From assembly GCA_020746875.1 (NCBI GenBank), contig JAGTJL010000001.1, positions 3,410,001 to 3,474,000 of the forward strand: a stretch of DNA of 64,000 nt. Direction: 5' to 3'. The translations under genes and the position numbers were made by a program. This stretch comes from Rhexocercosporidium sp. MPI-PUGE-AT-0058 (Eukaryota > Ascomycota > Leotiomycetes > Helotiales). Under the pieces are notes generated by a model. The model worked only from the letters and a program-made list of their open reading frames with translations, made no database searches and was not told the DNA's origin. Below, in pieces: positions 10,553-21,764 of the stretch; the first letter of the stretch is position 1; every line of letters starts with the position of its first letter.

Positions 10553-13118
10553 TCTGATTTGAGTCTTGGCAGCCTCGTGTCTGATTTGTTGTTCTCAGAG
10601 TGACCAATACTTCGAGTCATTTCCACTGATCGGCACCTACGGTCGCCGCTTCTGCGAGACAAGGAGAAAATAAACATACTTATACTTCATGTGTGACGTG
10701 AGATGACAAGGCTGCGATGACAGCTGCCTTCGCAGCGCCCGTTGGTGCTTTTGAAGATGAAAAGTATATTTGAAGGATGAGGGACATGACCGGATTTTGC
10801 TTGGATGGTTGTCAAGCGATTTGTTCGCTTCGCTTTCCTTTTGACAGCCAAGACCACTTGGCCGAATCATTGAATGAAACCTGACACCATAAGTGAAGGG
10901 GCAGATGGGCTGCAGTCTGGGCGAATTTTTTGACGGCAAGTCAGAGGGCATTTCTGCTGTAAAAAGGGCTCCCTTCGCAGTGAAACTCGGCCCACCTCGG
11001 TGTAGCGTGGTCGCATGACCATTGTGTCGCCCGAGCCAACGTTGGCAGGGCGGTACACCGTCATCGACTGTTTCAGCCTGGGCACATAGATCTAATCTGG
11101 CGAGTTGACAGACTTATCAGATCGTGAAATGATTTGTCTAGTTGAATGCGTCAGGTTTCCTTGAGCCTTGTGTAACCGAGTTGGCTGATTTAGGCAACGA
11201 GAATAATTGTCAAGTCTCAAATTCGAGAGAAGAGGGAGATATGAAGCTATAGGTAAATAATAGGAAGCGGCAGGCTGAAAAACTCTCAGTGTGTACACAG
11301 TGAAAAGGGAATCTGTTTTATAATGAAATAAGACGAATTAAGCAAATGCCAAGGAAATGGAAGAACAACAGAAGGGGGAGGTATCAGCCAAATCTATCCG
11401 CGTCACTTGATCAATTTCCGCTTTCTGACTGGCATGCACCATGATCTTCAGAAGGACAAATAAAATGATGGACTGTTTGTCATTCTCACACCAACGAATA
11501 TCAATCCGTGTCTTTCCTTTCGTACTGGCGATGAGGCTTCCATTTAGGTTTGGCTCTGGCCCGCGACTTATCCCTCCCTCTCTTCAACATAAGAAGGCTA
11601 CACATTTTCCTGTAAGGTAAAGTGACAAGAAAGAAAAAACAGATTGTCAATGCCAGATTTATGCCAGATAGTCGCGATGCAGACAGAAAAGAAGGCAACC
11701 CTTCTCAGTGCCGAGTCATTCAACAGCGCCGCCCCGCCCTCATGCAACCCCTCACGCCCCCCATGACCTTGATGAGTGAAGCCCGCCCTCTCACAGCTTC
11801 TGATGACCTACACCGAATCATCTCACCGCTTGCTACCGACTGGTTCTTGATACAAGTTTTCATCATTGTTGCTCTCAAAAGCCACATCGTCACGACACGG
11901 ATTTTCGGATTCAATCAAGCCTTCTGAAATACCGCCAAGCCCTCGGCATCGCCAAGCTTCCCCGAGTTTCACGATGCCCAGCCCGTAGCTCTTGATCATC
12001 TTCCGTCAGTCAAACTTCTGACGTGAAGATCTTGTGGGGTCCACGCTGCACTGTTTATGTGTAGAACTCTGTTTGTTTCTTGTGGAGCTGCTCGGAGGAT
12101 GTCAGTCACACTACCAAGTAAATGGCGGGGCGAAAACCTGAACACGAATTCTACAGTGGCACGAGCGCGAACGAGTTGTTAGATATTAATTCTGTACATC
12201 CTAGAAGAATGTATCTATCTACCTTGTGCCACGACTGAGTATTACGCCTTATCTAACTCGTTAAAGGTTGAATCACTCAATTTGATCCAAGTCACGACGC
12301 TGCTAATCTCAGACCGTGTCAGGACAAGGCGTTCGAAATCGTGTGGCCCGGATATTCTACACTGGCCGTTAGAAGCTGCTACTGTAAGTATTAGGAAACA
12401 CTATCCTGTAATAAGTCCTTCGACCGGGAAGTAACGGCGGATCTATGCTTCCAGGCGATGGAACCAAAGCATGGGAACTCGGGTTTTGGCGGCAACCCCA
12501 TGGAGAAGCATAACGGAGACAAAAACGCACTTGATGATTGGGCAAAAGCAAGGGAGACATGAAGAACTCCAGGGGTGAAAAAAGAAGCTATTTCCAAGCC
12601 TCAGCCACCTCACTGGTCAAATGCTTGTTTTTAGTGCGGAGATGCCCGTCTAGCATGAACGTTAAAAGACATGACGCTAGGGCTACACAACACCACGGGC
12701 TGAGAGGAGTGAAGATCGTCAGATGATGGTACGTTTTGTATGGCCCGTACGAGGTAGGACTGTATCGACAGCGCCATTTTTAGGACTAATGTAGGATGGA
12801 CAGGGTTGCACATCCCGTCTTTCTCGTAGTCCACGCTTTAAGTGAGGGGTGGTAATTAGCAGATAAGTAGTGAAGATGTCTCTCTTTCTCTCTCTTTTTC
12901 TTTCTTTGCAAACGAATGTGAAGACGAGGCTCTCCTTTCTGGCAGCAGCGATACAGTTGAAAGTCTTGAGATGAGTGGTCGTTGAAATTCCATCTTGAAC
13001 TTCTGGTAAGGTGCAACATCCGCAATCGGCTTTGCCTCCTCCTCACGTCCAAGATAAATCTTCAAAAGGGAGGAATGAACTGACGAGTGCCAGAATATCG
13101 ACCGAATCTCACATCAAA
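10553..13118. other. 2.6-kb intergenic region, no supported gene
   Basis: Open frames up to about 105 codons exist on both strands but show no motifs, plausible splicing or consistent coding composition. The right end is the promoter region of the JEN-type transporter. Confidence 0.5.
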
Positions 13119-14770
13119 ATGGCGGACCAGATCAGCGGTGGGAAAGATGCTCACCTGAGTCACAGCCCTGATGTTGTGCACGAATCCCACGCTCCAGCAG
13201 AGATGTCCGTTGCCGAATATGCGACGACACGATTCAGTACCCTCAAGCCACCGATGCACAAGGCACCGAATCCATTCAAGTTACTTGCTATGCTTAACAC
13301 CAAACAATGGCTATTTTTCCTTGTTGCCTTCCTTGCATGGGTAAGTCGCGCCTCTCGCTTCCCCAGATGCTTAACTGATTCAGTATAGACTTGGGATGCT
13401 TTCGATTTCTTCACTGTTAGTTTGACAGTACATGACCTCGGAAAGACATTCGATAAGACTAACACACAAATTACATGGGGAATTACACTGGTGTTGATGT
13501 TCCGATCTGTTGGCTCGATCGTATTTGGTCTGGCAGCCGATCGTTACGGACGGAAATGGCCTTTCGTGGTCAACAATCTCCTCTTCATTATCCTCGAATT
13601 GGGAACTGGTTTCTGTCAGACATACGACCAATTTCTAGCTTGCAGAGCTCTCTTTGGAGTTGCAATGGGTGGTCTCTATGGAAATGCCGCTGCAACTGCA
13701 CTTGAGGACTGTCCTGAAGAGGCGCGTGGTCTAATCTCGGGCATGCTGCAACAAGGTTACGCCTTCGGATATCTTCTCGCAACTGCATTTGCGAGAGCTC
13801 TTGTAAATACTACGCCGCACGGATGGCGCCCACTATTCTGGTTTGGGGCTTGCCCACCAGTCCTCTTTATCGCCTTCCGACTCTGCCTTCCTGAGACCGA
13901 TGCATACAAGGAGCGAGTCCTGGTTCGAAACGAGCGTGGCAATATCGGAAAGACTTTCATTGCTGAAGGGAAAGTTGCCTTGAAGCGCCACTGGCTTTTA
14001 TTAGTTTATTTAGTTCTCCTCATGGCTGGTTTCAACTTCATGGTACGTTTTCTTGCTCATTGCCAGGATTCTCACTAACAATCGTCCAGTCCCATGGTTC
14101 CCAAGATCTCTACCCCACTATGCTTCAGAACCAATTCAACTTCAGCCCCAACGCAGTGACAGTAACTCAAGTCGTTGCAAACCTCGGAGCTATGACTGGC
14201 GGTACAGTGATCGGATATTGCTCCCAGATCTTCGGTCGTCGCTTTTCGATCATCTTCATCAGTATTATCGGTGGCGCGTTGCTATATCCGTACACCTTTA
14301 CCAGCAGTAAGGCCGTCATCGCAGCCGCATTCTTCGAGCAGTTCTGCGTACAGGGAGCATGGGGCGTAATCCCAATCCATCTCATGGAGTTGTCCCCGGG
14401 ATCTTTCCGTACCTTCGTCGTCGGCACAGCATACCAACTCGGCAATCTCGTCTCCTCCGCATCCTCGACCATCGAGTCAACCATCGGTTCCCAATTTCCA
14501 CTTCCACCTAAGCCAGATGGCACTAAGAGATATCAGTACGGCAAGGTCATGTGCATCTTCATGGGCTGTGTTTATGCCTATGTTATCATCCTCACCTTCG
14601 TCGGACCTGAGTATTTGAAGCGAAGCTTTGAGGTTAGAGAGGACTCCGATATCGCTGAAGCTGCGGGGCATGATACTATTGAAGCTGCGTTGAGGAGGAG
14701 ACATGCGGCGGTGGGTATCGACAGTAGTGATACTGAGAAGGGAACGGCTGGAATCAAGGAGAATATCTAG
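13119..14770 (+). CDS. JEN-type monocarboxylate/proton symporter (MFS)
   Basis: Three exons (13119-13340, 13389-14042, 14090-14770) with introns of 48 and 47 bp give 518 residues. The MFS loop motif 'GLAADRYGRKWPF' is at residues 121-133. The JEN family signature N-x-x-[S/T]-H-x-[S/T]-Q-D is present as 'NFMSHGSQDLYPT' from residue 290, and intron 2 falls exactly after its Met. The first membrane segment begins near residue 64 ('WLFFLVAFLAWTWDAFDFF'). JEN proteins import lactate, pyruvate, acetate or dicarboxylates with protons across the plasma membrane, usually under glucose repression. Whether this one prefers mono- or dicarboxylates cannot be read here. The start was chosen because it follows stop-rich leader and is a full ATG with a normal hydrophilic N-tail. 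Confidence 0.92.
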
Positions 14771-15801
14771 GTTGCTCAGAACAATGGCAGAGTGAGGCAC
14801 TCGGGAGTAAATAAACAAATTGAAATACATGTGGTATTTCATTTGGCATATGGACGCTGTCTTTATGAACGAAATTTCAAGAAAATAATCACCGTACATG
14901 TTCTATAACTTCTAAACCCTATTGTCTTTCGCATAAGAGATGAACAATCTTGCAGTCTGCAGACGCAAATTCCATGATGTCTCCTTTAAGTTCGCCAAAG
15001 TCTTTTGCCATCAACAGCTTCGTTTGAGATTCGAAGTTTTCGGGTATCGGTCATTCATAAATCACCGATTGGAGAGCAGAAACATATTGAGGCAGGGTTT
15101 GGTGGCGTTGCCAACATCTTTGTATTTGCCCGACATGAACGTGACCGGACAGACATCAGCCCGACCGGAACCCCCTTTAGGCAACGTGGCAGCCTGCTCA
15201 ATTGATCTAAAAAAAATTGAAGACCCGACCCCTTCTCAACAATCGCAGCTTCGTCAACTCTCCTCAACTCGACATCAGGGGGTATGTCTCTTCGGCCGTA
15301 AGATCTCGTGCTCAGCCATCTCGTTTTGTAGCTTTCTGAATTAACTCACAATGTTGCACCAATTAGATGTTGGGATGACCTATGACTTGTGGGTTCTTGA
15401 TCCTCTCGGCCGAATTAGGCTCGCATCACTGTTGAATCAGCCTCTCTCGTACGTGTACGTACAATTTGCGTAGGCACATCGCCTCTACTGCTTTGGTTCA
15501 AGATGAGTGGGAGTTTCATGGAAATACACCGCCGGGCCAACTATTGTGATACTACGAGGTGCCCAGTGTCGAGTGACAGGCATGCAGCTTGTCAGGTATC
15601 CATCTTTCGATGAAGATATATAGGCTTAGTGGCTGTTCCTCTTTTGATTATTCATATTCCAGCAAAGTCATCTGCCTCAATAACCCTTTCAATCATATCT
15701 CCAATATCAAGTTCCCGAAATCAAGCCATATTTTTCCGTTCGCAGCGAATCCAGCAGAACTACTGAATTGTTTTATCCATCAACCAACTCTGCATTAAGA
15801 T
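14771..15801. other. intergenic region between JEN and NmrA-like genes
   Basis: It holds the 3' flank of the transporter and the upstream region of the next gene. I see no ORF or repeat that I can support. Confidence 0.5.
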
Positions 15802-16575
15802 ATGTCAACATCCACGCAAAAGACTGTCGCCATCTTCGGCGCTACTGGTGGAACCGGGCTCGCAAGCCTCAAACTGGCTCTCAAAGCCGGAAACAGCGTC
15901 AATGTCCTCGCCCGAACCCCATCAAAGCTCGCAGACCTCTCATCACAATACCCCAATCTCCACATCATTCAAGGCGACATCCGCGACGTCTCAGCCATCA
16001 AATCGACTCTTACCCTCAACAACCGAGTTGTCGATATAATCGTCTCTGCAATCGGGATGACCATCGAACTTGCTGGTCTAGGTTTCTCATCCAAAGATCC
16101 AACAATATGTGCAGACGGTACCAAAACTATTCTCTCAGCGCTTTCTCAACTTGAAGTAGAGAAGAGCGTACAGATACCCAGCGGCGGACCAGAATTTGTC
16201 CTCCTGAGCACGACGGGAATCAGTGAAAGGGGACGAGATATCCCCTTTGCGATGATGCCAATGTATCACTGGATGCTCAGTGTTCCTCACAAGGACAAGA
16301 AGCAGATGGAGGATTTGATGATTCACGGCGAGGGAAAGACGCGGAAGTGGGTCATGATCAGACCTAGTTTCTTGTGGGATGGCGAGAGCAAAGGGCTACA
16401 GAAGATTCGAGTCTCGACTGAAACTCCAGGTGCGCTGCCCGAGAAGCGGAAGTCTGAAGATGTGGCGGTTGGGTATGTCATTCATAGAGAAGATGTTGCA
16501 CTGTGGATTGTGGAAGAGTGCGTCAAGGGGGATGGGTCTAAGTGGCATGGAAAGATGGTCACATTGACATATTAG
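15802..16575 (+). CDS. NAD(P)-binding NmrA-like / atypical SDR protein
   Basis: A single open frame of 257 residues begins at an ATG with no in-frame alternative just upstream. The N-terminal Rossmann motif G-A-T-G-G-T-G is at residues 13-19 in 'VAIFGATGGTG'. It is followed by the nucleotide-side 'LARTPSKL' segment, then 'GDIRD', which is typical of NmrA-like and atypical short-chain dehydrogenases. The chain is shorter than classical NmrA (about 350) but fits the NAD(P)-binding domain-only group. No YxxxK catalytic pair is obvious, so it may be a redox sensor or an isomerase-like enzyme and not a standard dehydrogenase. It is cytosolic by appearance. No substrate can be inferred from its neighbours. 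Confidence 0.85.
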   Translation: MSTSTQKTVAIFGATGGTGLASLKLALKAGNSVNVLARTPSKLADLSSQYPNLHIIQGDIRDVSAIKSTLTLNNRVVDIIVSAIGMTIELAGLGFSSKDPTICADGTKTILSALSQLEVEKSVQIPSGGPEFVLLSTTGISERGRDIPFAMMPMYHWMLSVPHKDKKQMEDLMIHGEGKTRKWVMIRPSFLWDGESKGLQKIRVSTETPGALPEKRKSEDVAVGYVIHREDVALWIVEECVKGDGSKWHGKMVTLTY

Positions 16576-17534
16576 TCTTGCGACGATATCACAGTAGTTT
16601 ATCTAAAAGTTGGCGTATATATATAATATTTCTAGATTTTTTATCGTTCGCGAATCGAAATTCGATGACTCAATTTCCGTCATCCCTTAGCGAGTATATA
16701 AAGTGAGCTTCAAAGGTAAGCTTCGATGCCTGCAACATCTATGACATGGAAAACAATGCAAATGAATCTGATCACGCATATTCAATCAAAAAGAGACGTC
16801 TCATCGTCCATGTCTAGTAACTCCGACGGCAGCTCTCCCATTCCCTCAATATCCCGTGACGCTTCGATAAGAATGCTTTCCTCGCCCAAGTCACCAGCAG
16901 CTGACTCGGTTGGTAGCTCGTGGTGAACCTCGCTGGGACCAGAGTTTTTGGTGAGATGGAGTTTTGGTTCTGTTCCGTCAAAGTAATTACAGTTATTGGT
17001 CTGATCCTTGTTGGCATCATCATCACTGCTGGGGGTGGGTCAAATTGAAACGATTGAATTACGTTTTTCGAATGAGACAGGGGGCTTTGTACAATACTCT
17101 GGAATATGTAGGGCTCCTTCGCTTGAACAGATAAGAACTGTACTGACTGGTTTATTTGGTAGCCGGTGCAAAGGGTAGATTTTTGGGTTTCTTTAGTGGT
17201 TTGTGACCCCGTAACTGTGTCTCTTCCTTTGGGTGATACTGATGAAGCTTAGTCTTGATCAGTGCTGCTTTCGAATTTATCGATAGCGAAATAACGGTCA
17301 CTGCCGCGGCAGAAACTGCCAATGTGAGTCTTGACGCGAGATGCAATCTCGTTAAATAGAAGACATGTCTGATGTGTGATTTGGCAGCTAGAAAATCGTT
17401 CCTTGTGCTATCAAGAGTGTCTAATCAGACTTGTGCCTTGTAATTCATGCCGTCCCAGTTGCAGGATCTTAACTAATGCACATGGTAGTTTACCTCTGCA
17501 GCGCCTTCATGGTGAGTTCACTAATGTCAACACA
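16576..17534. other. intergenic stretch, no supported gene
   Basis: A 66-codon frame at 16726-16926 is Ser-rich but has no support. Nothing else is visible before the permease relic. Confidence 0.45.
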
Positions 17535-18514
17535 ACGGTTATGAGGAATTCGCTCACGTGATTTAACAAATTGGCATCCTTGTCTCACCAAGTGATCCAT
17601 CTCTTAACCTTGCTTCGACTGCAGCAAATAGCCCCTTTATCATTGCTATTCAGGAAAGATTAAACATTGATTTATTCACAGTCGAAGCTGGATACTAAAC
17701 TGATATGTACAGAACGCCGGCATTAATCTCCTTCCGTCAATAATTAATGTTGCACTTCTTACAGGTGCATGGTCAGCAGGGTGTGTCACTCTCTCTGTTC
17801 ATCCCGCACACTGTACGATCTCTTCACTCAAGGTCAAGCACCCGTAATTCTGGAGAAGACTCAAAAGGACGGTCTGCCATGGGTCTGCGTTGTAGTCGGT
17901 GCTGCTTTTTCTCTACTTTCCTTCATGGCCGCGGATAATCGTGGCGAGGCTAGAACTGTGTTCGTATATTGTAGGTCGCCTTGAAGCTGATATATCCATG
18001 CGTGCTAAGAAATAATTGCTCGTAGGTGCTAACATGACGGCCATTTGTGGAATGATATCCTAGACAGGTATTTTATGGACTAGTATCCGCTGGCATAAGA
18101 GCTTGAAGATTCACGAAATCGAGCGCAAGACTTCGGCCTGCAAAGCGTCTTTCCAGCCGTACCTCAGCTATTGTAGGTGTTCCAAGACATTGATTATTTC
18201 AGTACTGACAATCGCAGATGGGATATCCGTGTGTGTCATGGTCATCATCTTCGGTGGCTTTACCTCATTTAGTAAGATCAAGCCCAAACCTACTTCCCCA
18301 TTCCGTTCTTCGCAGTGCTGTTTTTCGGCTACAACTTCTGGCACGAATCAATGAAAATTAACTACGAGGACTTCGATTTTGTCACTGGATGCTCAATCGA
18401 TATTCCAAGTGAGGTAAGCAGACATTAGTCAAACCCCCAAGATTTTTACTGACATGGTGTCTGCGATAGCCTAGTTCTTCGAGCCTATGGAAGAAATTCA
18501 CGGATAACATTTAA
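17535..18514 (+). pseudogene. relic of an amino-acid permease (YAT-type APC), C-terminal half
   Basis: Conserved permease blocks appear in order but in different frames. They are 'QIGILVSPSDPSLN' near 17570-17610 preceded by a TAA, 'NSPFIIAIQ' at about 17627-17653, 'NAGINLLPSIINVALL' near 17712-17760, 'CSSRTLYDLFTQGQAP' from 17797 in a shifted frame, then 'GLPWVCVVVGAAFSLLSFM'. Further on are 'IRWHKSLKIHEIERK', a 'YFPIPFFAVLFFGYNFWHE' segment near 18290-18350, 'DFDFVTGCSIDIPSE' and a short end, 'SLWKKFTDNI', ending with TAA at 18512. Some breaks can be introns, but the in-frame TAA and the shift between 17775 and 17797 cannot. The N-terminal half is missing. Intact relatives import amino acids at the plasma membrane. 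Confidence 0.75.
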
Positions 18515-19152
18515 GTTGATGGTGCTAGGAACTAGGTCTTTATAATCCAGAGATGCTAGGAATTTGCTTCATGGAATGATTGGGTATACTCTTACTTGTT
18601 GAAGTAGTATGGAATTAGTAACAAGCAGAGGTTGTCAGGAACAGCGGTTAGTGGGAGGCGATGACGCCCAAGAATATTTTCTCGCTTAATTCAGGGGCTT
18701 TATTTACATGTGCAAAAGCTTGGGCAGCAGCACTAAATCGTGTACAGCGAAAAGACTTAAAGTAAGATTTTACATAGTATCATCTTCTCAGAACTTTGAT
18801 TCTCGATACCATTTTTGTGACTTGGGTCCTCATTTTTCTACGTCTAATCAGCGGCTGTGCCATTATCTCGAGAAAGTCTCCCACTCTTGACTTTCATAAG
18901 CGAGCTTGAGGATCAGAGGATCATAGTGTTCAAGTCCCACTTGTGATTACTGGTCGATCTAGTCGATATACGACTATTAGGCAACCCATGTTTCAGACCT
19001 TGGATTTGTTCTCCTAGATATTGCAGTCCGGTATTCATCTGGCTCGGCGAGAACCAATGGAGAAAAATGCAGCATCTATACCGTAAGATGAGTCTCCCAA
19101 TTACATTGTACGAAAGATCCACAGTCAAAGTAACTCGCTCATACTATAGTCT
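18515..19152. other. intergenic stretch between two gene relics
   Basis: No coding, RNA or repeat signal that I can support. Confidence 0.45.
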
Positions 19153-20243
19153 TGACGATAGCTGCCTCAATCTAAAGCCCGTCGGATTTCATTTGCATGC
19201 CTCCAGGTAACCAGGCCCCCCCCCCCCTCTCTCTATCTCTCTACTCACAGTACAATAGTGTCGCTTGCGCAAACAGCGATGTCTACCGTCGTCAACATTA
19301 GCGGATGAGATTAAGACTAGTTTGGAGGCGCGGTGTAAAAGATGCCAACATCATTCAATAACGTGCTCCTTCCAGACAGATCCAATCCCTGGACCTAACA
19401 ACCCACCGACGCCTTCTCAGATGGCACAATTGGTCGTTGATCTATAAAGAAGGTAAGCTTCATTTCTACCTAAGTTTTTTCTTTCTCATTCTAACATTCT
19501 TATTTAGGCTAAATATCTATGAGTCTCGAATTGAAGAACTCGAGAGGCAGGCCGAGAATCAAAGTCCTGTCCAAATGTACACATCTGTTCCTCATTTTCT
19601 CGAGCAGTCACGATTCTGGGAAAGCAATGATTCAAGGTGAGTAAGTCTCTCAACTCGACGAGTTGGGATTTTTCTCTGTCTAATTATTCCGGATCGGACT
19701 CAGTACGAGGTCTTACAGGAGCTGACATGGGCTATCATTGGTACCGTCTGGCACTCAACCGTGCCCCACAAGGACTTCTCTCCCCATCAAACCGTACACA
19801 AGCACCGCCTATGCAAATCTGGCTTCTTCAATGACTAGAGATTTGCCTCACAGCCGCTTCTCAGACCTTATTCTCATTCTACCTCTTAGGAGACTAACAT
19901 GTGTGGGAAATAGAATCGCAAAATGTAACTTCGTTTCCTGAAGGTCCGTTTCTGGTTAACACGAATGTGATCAAGCGATTATATTATGTGGTGGATTCGA
20001 CATGGATATCGCATGCTTTCTCTGTTATGTTTATTGTTCTGTGTTAGGTGAGGGGCACGATTGACGGTGAGAAAGAGAATCCCATCAGTAGAATCAAGTT
20101 TTGTCGCGCTGACCAGACCCCTCTAGATGAACTTCGAATTCGGACCCTCACCCCGAAAACCTCCTCCAAACATGCTCACCACAAGTACCACGCCCTACCC
20201 CAATAACTATCCCACTAGTCCTGCTCGCGTTAGAAATATATGA
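19153..20243 (+). pseudogene. relic of a Zn2Cys6 transcription factor
   Basis: An exon ending at 19208 ('RRISFACLQ') joins across a GTAACC...AATAG intron (19209-19260, with a 12-C run) to 'CRLRKQRC'. Together with 'CKRCQHHSITC' this makes a complete C-X2-C-X6-C...C-X2-C-X6-C cluster with a long middle loop. The next exon (from about 19509) gives a linker and coiled coil, 'LNIYESRIEELERQA'. Just before that intron the frame hits TAA at 19445-19447, where a sense codon would join 'VVDL' to 'RRLNIYESR'. A further block near 19720-19840 reads 'ELTWAIIGTVWHSTVPH' and then stops at a TAG. A later Pro-rich frame at 20127-20243 may belong to it. No intact regulatory domain follows, so I call a pseudogene. 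A functional gene with unusual splicing is the alternative. Confidence 0.55.
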
Positions 20244-20732
20244 AGGGGTTTATAAGTCTTCCACCTTCCACCCAGCTCGTGACTTTCAAGTCATCATCGG
20301 CAATTCTGCTTCTCTAGTCTTGAAGGCTAAATCGCAGAAACGCAAAGTCATCAGGTGATGGATGATCCTGTCATATAGTCTCTATTTGATTCGATTAATG
20401 AGTCGGGGCTGGAATGGCCGATGAATTAATTTGATCCTGTTACGGATTATGGTATGGGATGAGAGGTGTGAAGCGATTAGGATACTTAGCACATCTCAAT
20501 GGAAGTGTAGAGGCAATGAATTTTGAAGAGTACCCAGGTAACAACATCTGTGAAGAACCCGTTCCTGGAATATTGTGGCAGAATAGAAAGGCAACAAAAT
20601 CAATCCACTTAGTCCTTCTCCCTTGCACAACACTCATCCTGATCACAACTTCGATTTGCGAGCTTGTCTAAACTGTCGAATCCTGTTTTTATGTTAGAAA
20701 ATATCCAATACAAGCACCATTTCAGTTTCCAA
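20244..20732. other. intergenic stretch, no feature seen
   Basis: Only short chance frames on both strands. Confidence 0.45.
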
Positions 20733-21173
20733 TTAGGGGACACCATACATCTCCTCATCCGCAACCTCAAAAAGGACATCCTTCGCCCCCTCCCAAAGCA
20801 CTAGCTCCCCCAGCGCCCTCAAATCCTCTACTCCCTCCGTAATAGTCAAAAAGTGATTCGCAGCCAACATCCCCATCTTACTAGCAAACGTCACACCCCC
20901 ATAACAAAACAAGAACTCCGTCTCCGAAATGCCCCCTGGATAGAGGAGAATCTGGCCAGGTGCAGGGTGAGCAGTATGGTTCTCAAAAGGGAGGTCGAAA
21001 TTGGTTTCGCCGAGGGGGATCCAGAGTCCTTCGCCGGACCAGCGCACGTGGATTAGTTTTTGGCGGTAGGGGAGGAGTGAGAGGAACAGGGAGACGGTTT
21101 TGGGGGCTGATGGGGAGAGGACAGAGAGGAATTTGTAGGGGCCAGCTGTTATGAGGATGGTTGGTTGGGACAT
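20733..21173 (-). CDS. DUF3830 (cyclophilin-like fold) family protein
   Basis: The single exon starts at the ATG at 21171-21173 and encodes 146 residues. An in-frame extension further upstream lacks family character. Family marks are 'APKTVSLFLSLLP', 'HVRWSGEGLWIPLG', 'FENHTAHPAPGQILLYPGG', 'FCYGGVTFASKMG' and 'GELVLWEGAKDVLF'. DUF3830 proteins are related to cyclophilin-like beta-barrels and occur in bacteria and fungi, often beside amidohydrolase, hydantoinase or transporter genes. Their function is unknown. Here the neighbour is a DAL5-type carrier transcribed from the same strand, which would fit a small nitrogen-compound catabolic context, but that is inference. Confidence 0.85.
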   Translation of the reverse strand: MSQPTILITAGPYKFLSVLSPSAPKTVSLFLSLLPYRQKLIHVRWSGEGLWIPLGETNFDLPFENHTAHPAPGQILLYPGGISETEFLFCYGGVTFASKMGMLAANHFLTITEGVEDLRALGELVLWEGAKDVLFEVADEEMYGVP

Positions 21174-21764
21174 AGTTGTTGATTTTTGCGAGGCTTGATT
21201 AGTTGGGTAGGCGAGAATGTTTACTTCCAAAATCGAAATAGTGTTACAGTAAGTATCAGATGCTGACTGTGTGACCAACGTGTGGTTGCACATTCGGTAC
21301 ACCGCAACGAAAATTCAAAGGTGGGGGTTGATACTGGACTGTACCAAGTCGGGAACTCGGTATCGGGCCGCTCGGGCACCATCTCGATCATCAGACGGGC
21401 AAGCACTCCTTATCTAAGTTGGTTGATAGATATTATATCATGTAGAATTCATCCATAATAGCTTGAACTCTTAGTAGATAATAATTGACAGCCTGAAATT
21501 TCCAAAATAACATAACGCCATGTCACGAACCTTCACAGGTATTGGTGATGAGAATTTGGTGTTGATGTATCGATGTTGCAGAATTAACATTGCGAGGACT
21601 TGAATGTGAAATTCACTGCATGGACAATGGAAGTTGTTGACACTTGCCGTAATAGCCGGTTGAAAGGGTTGTTAAGCGAGCTAGTTGCGACCAAGATAGC
21701 GAAGTAAACACAGCGTTCAATGTACGGAGAAGATGGAGATAGGTTGTCTATTCTGCTCAACCAT
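21174..21764. other. intergenic region upstream of the DUF3830 gene
   Basis: It includes the 3' flank of the MFS gene and the promoter of DUF3830. No further feature seen. Confidence 0.5.

Noticed and set aside
13160..14523. Several minus-strand frames opposite the JEN gene
   Set aside because: They are antisense shadows of a clear three-exon gene.
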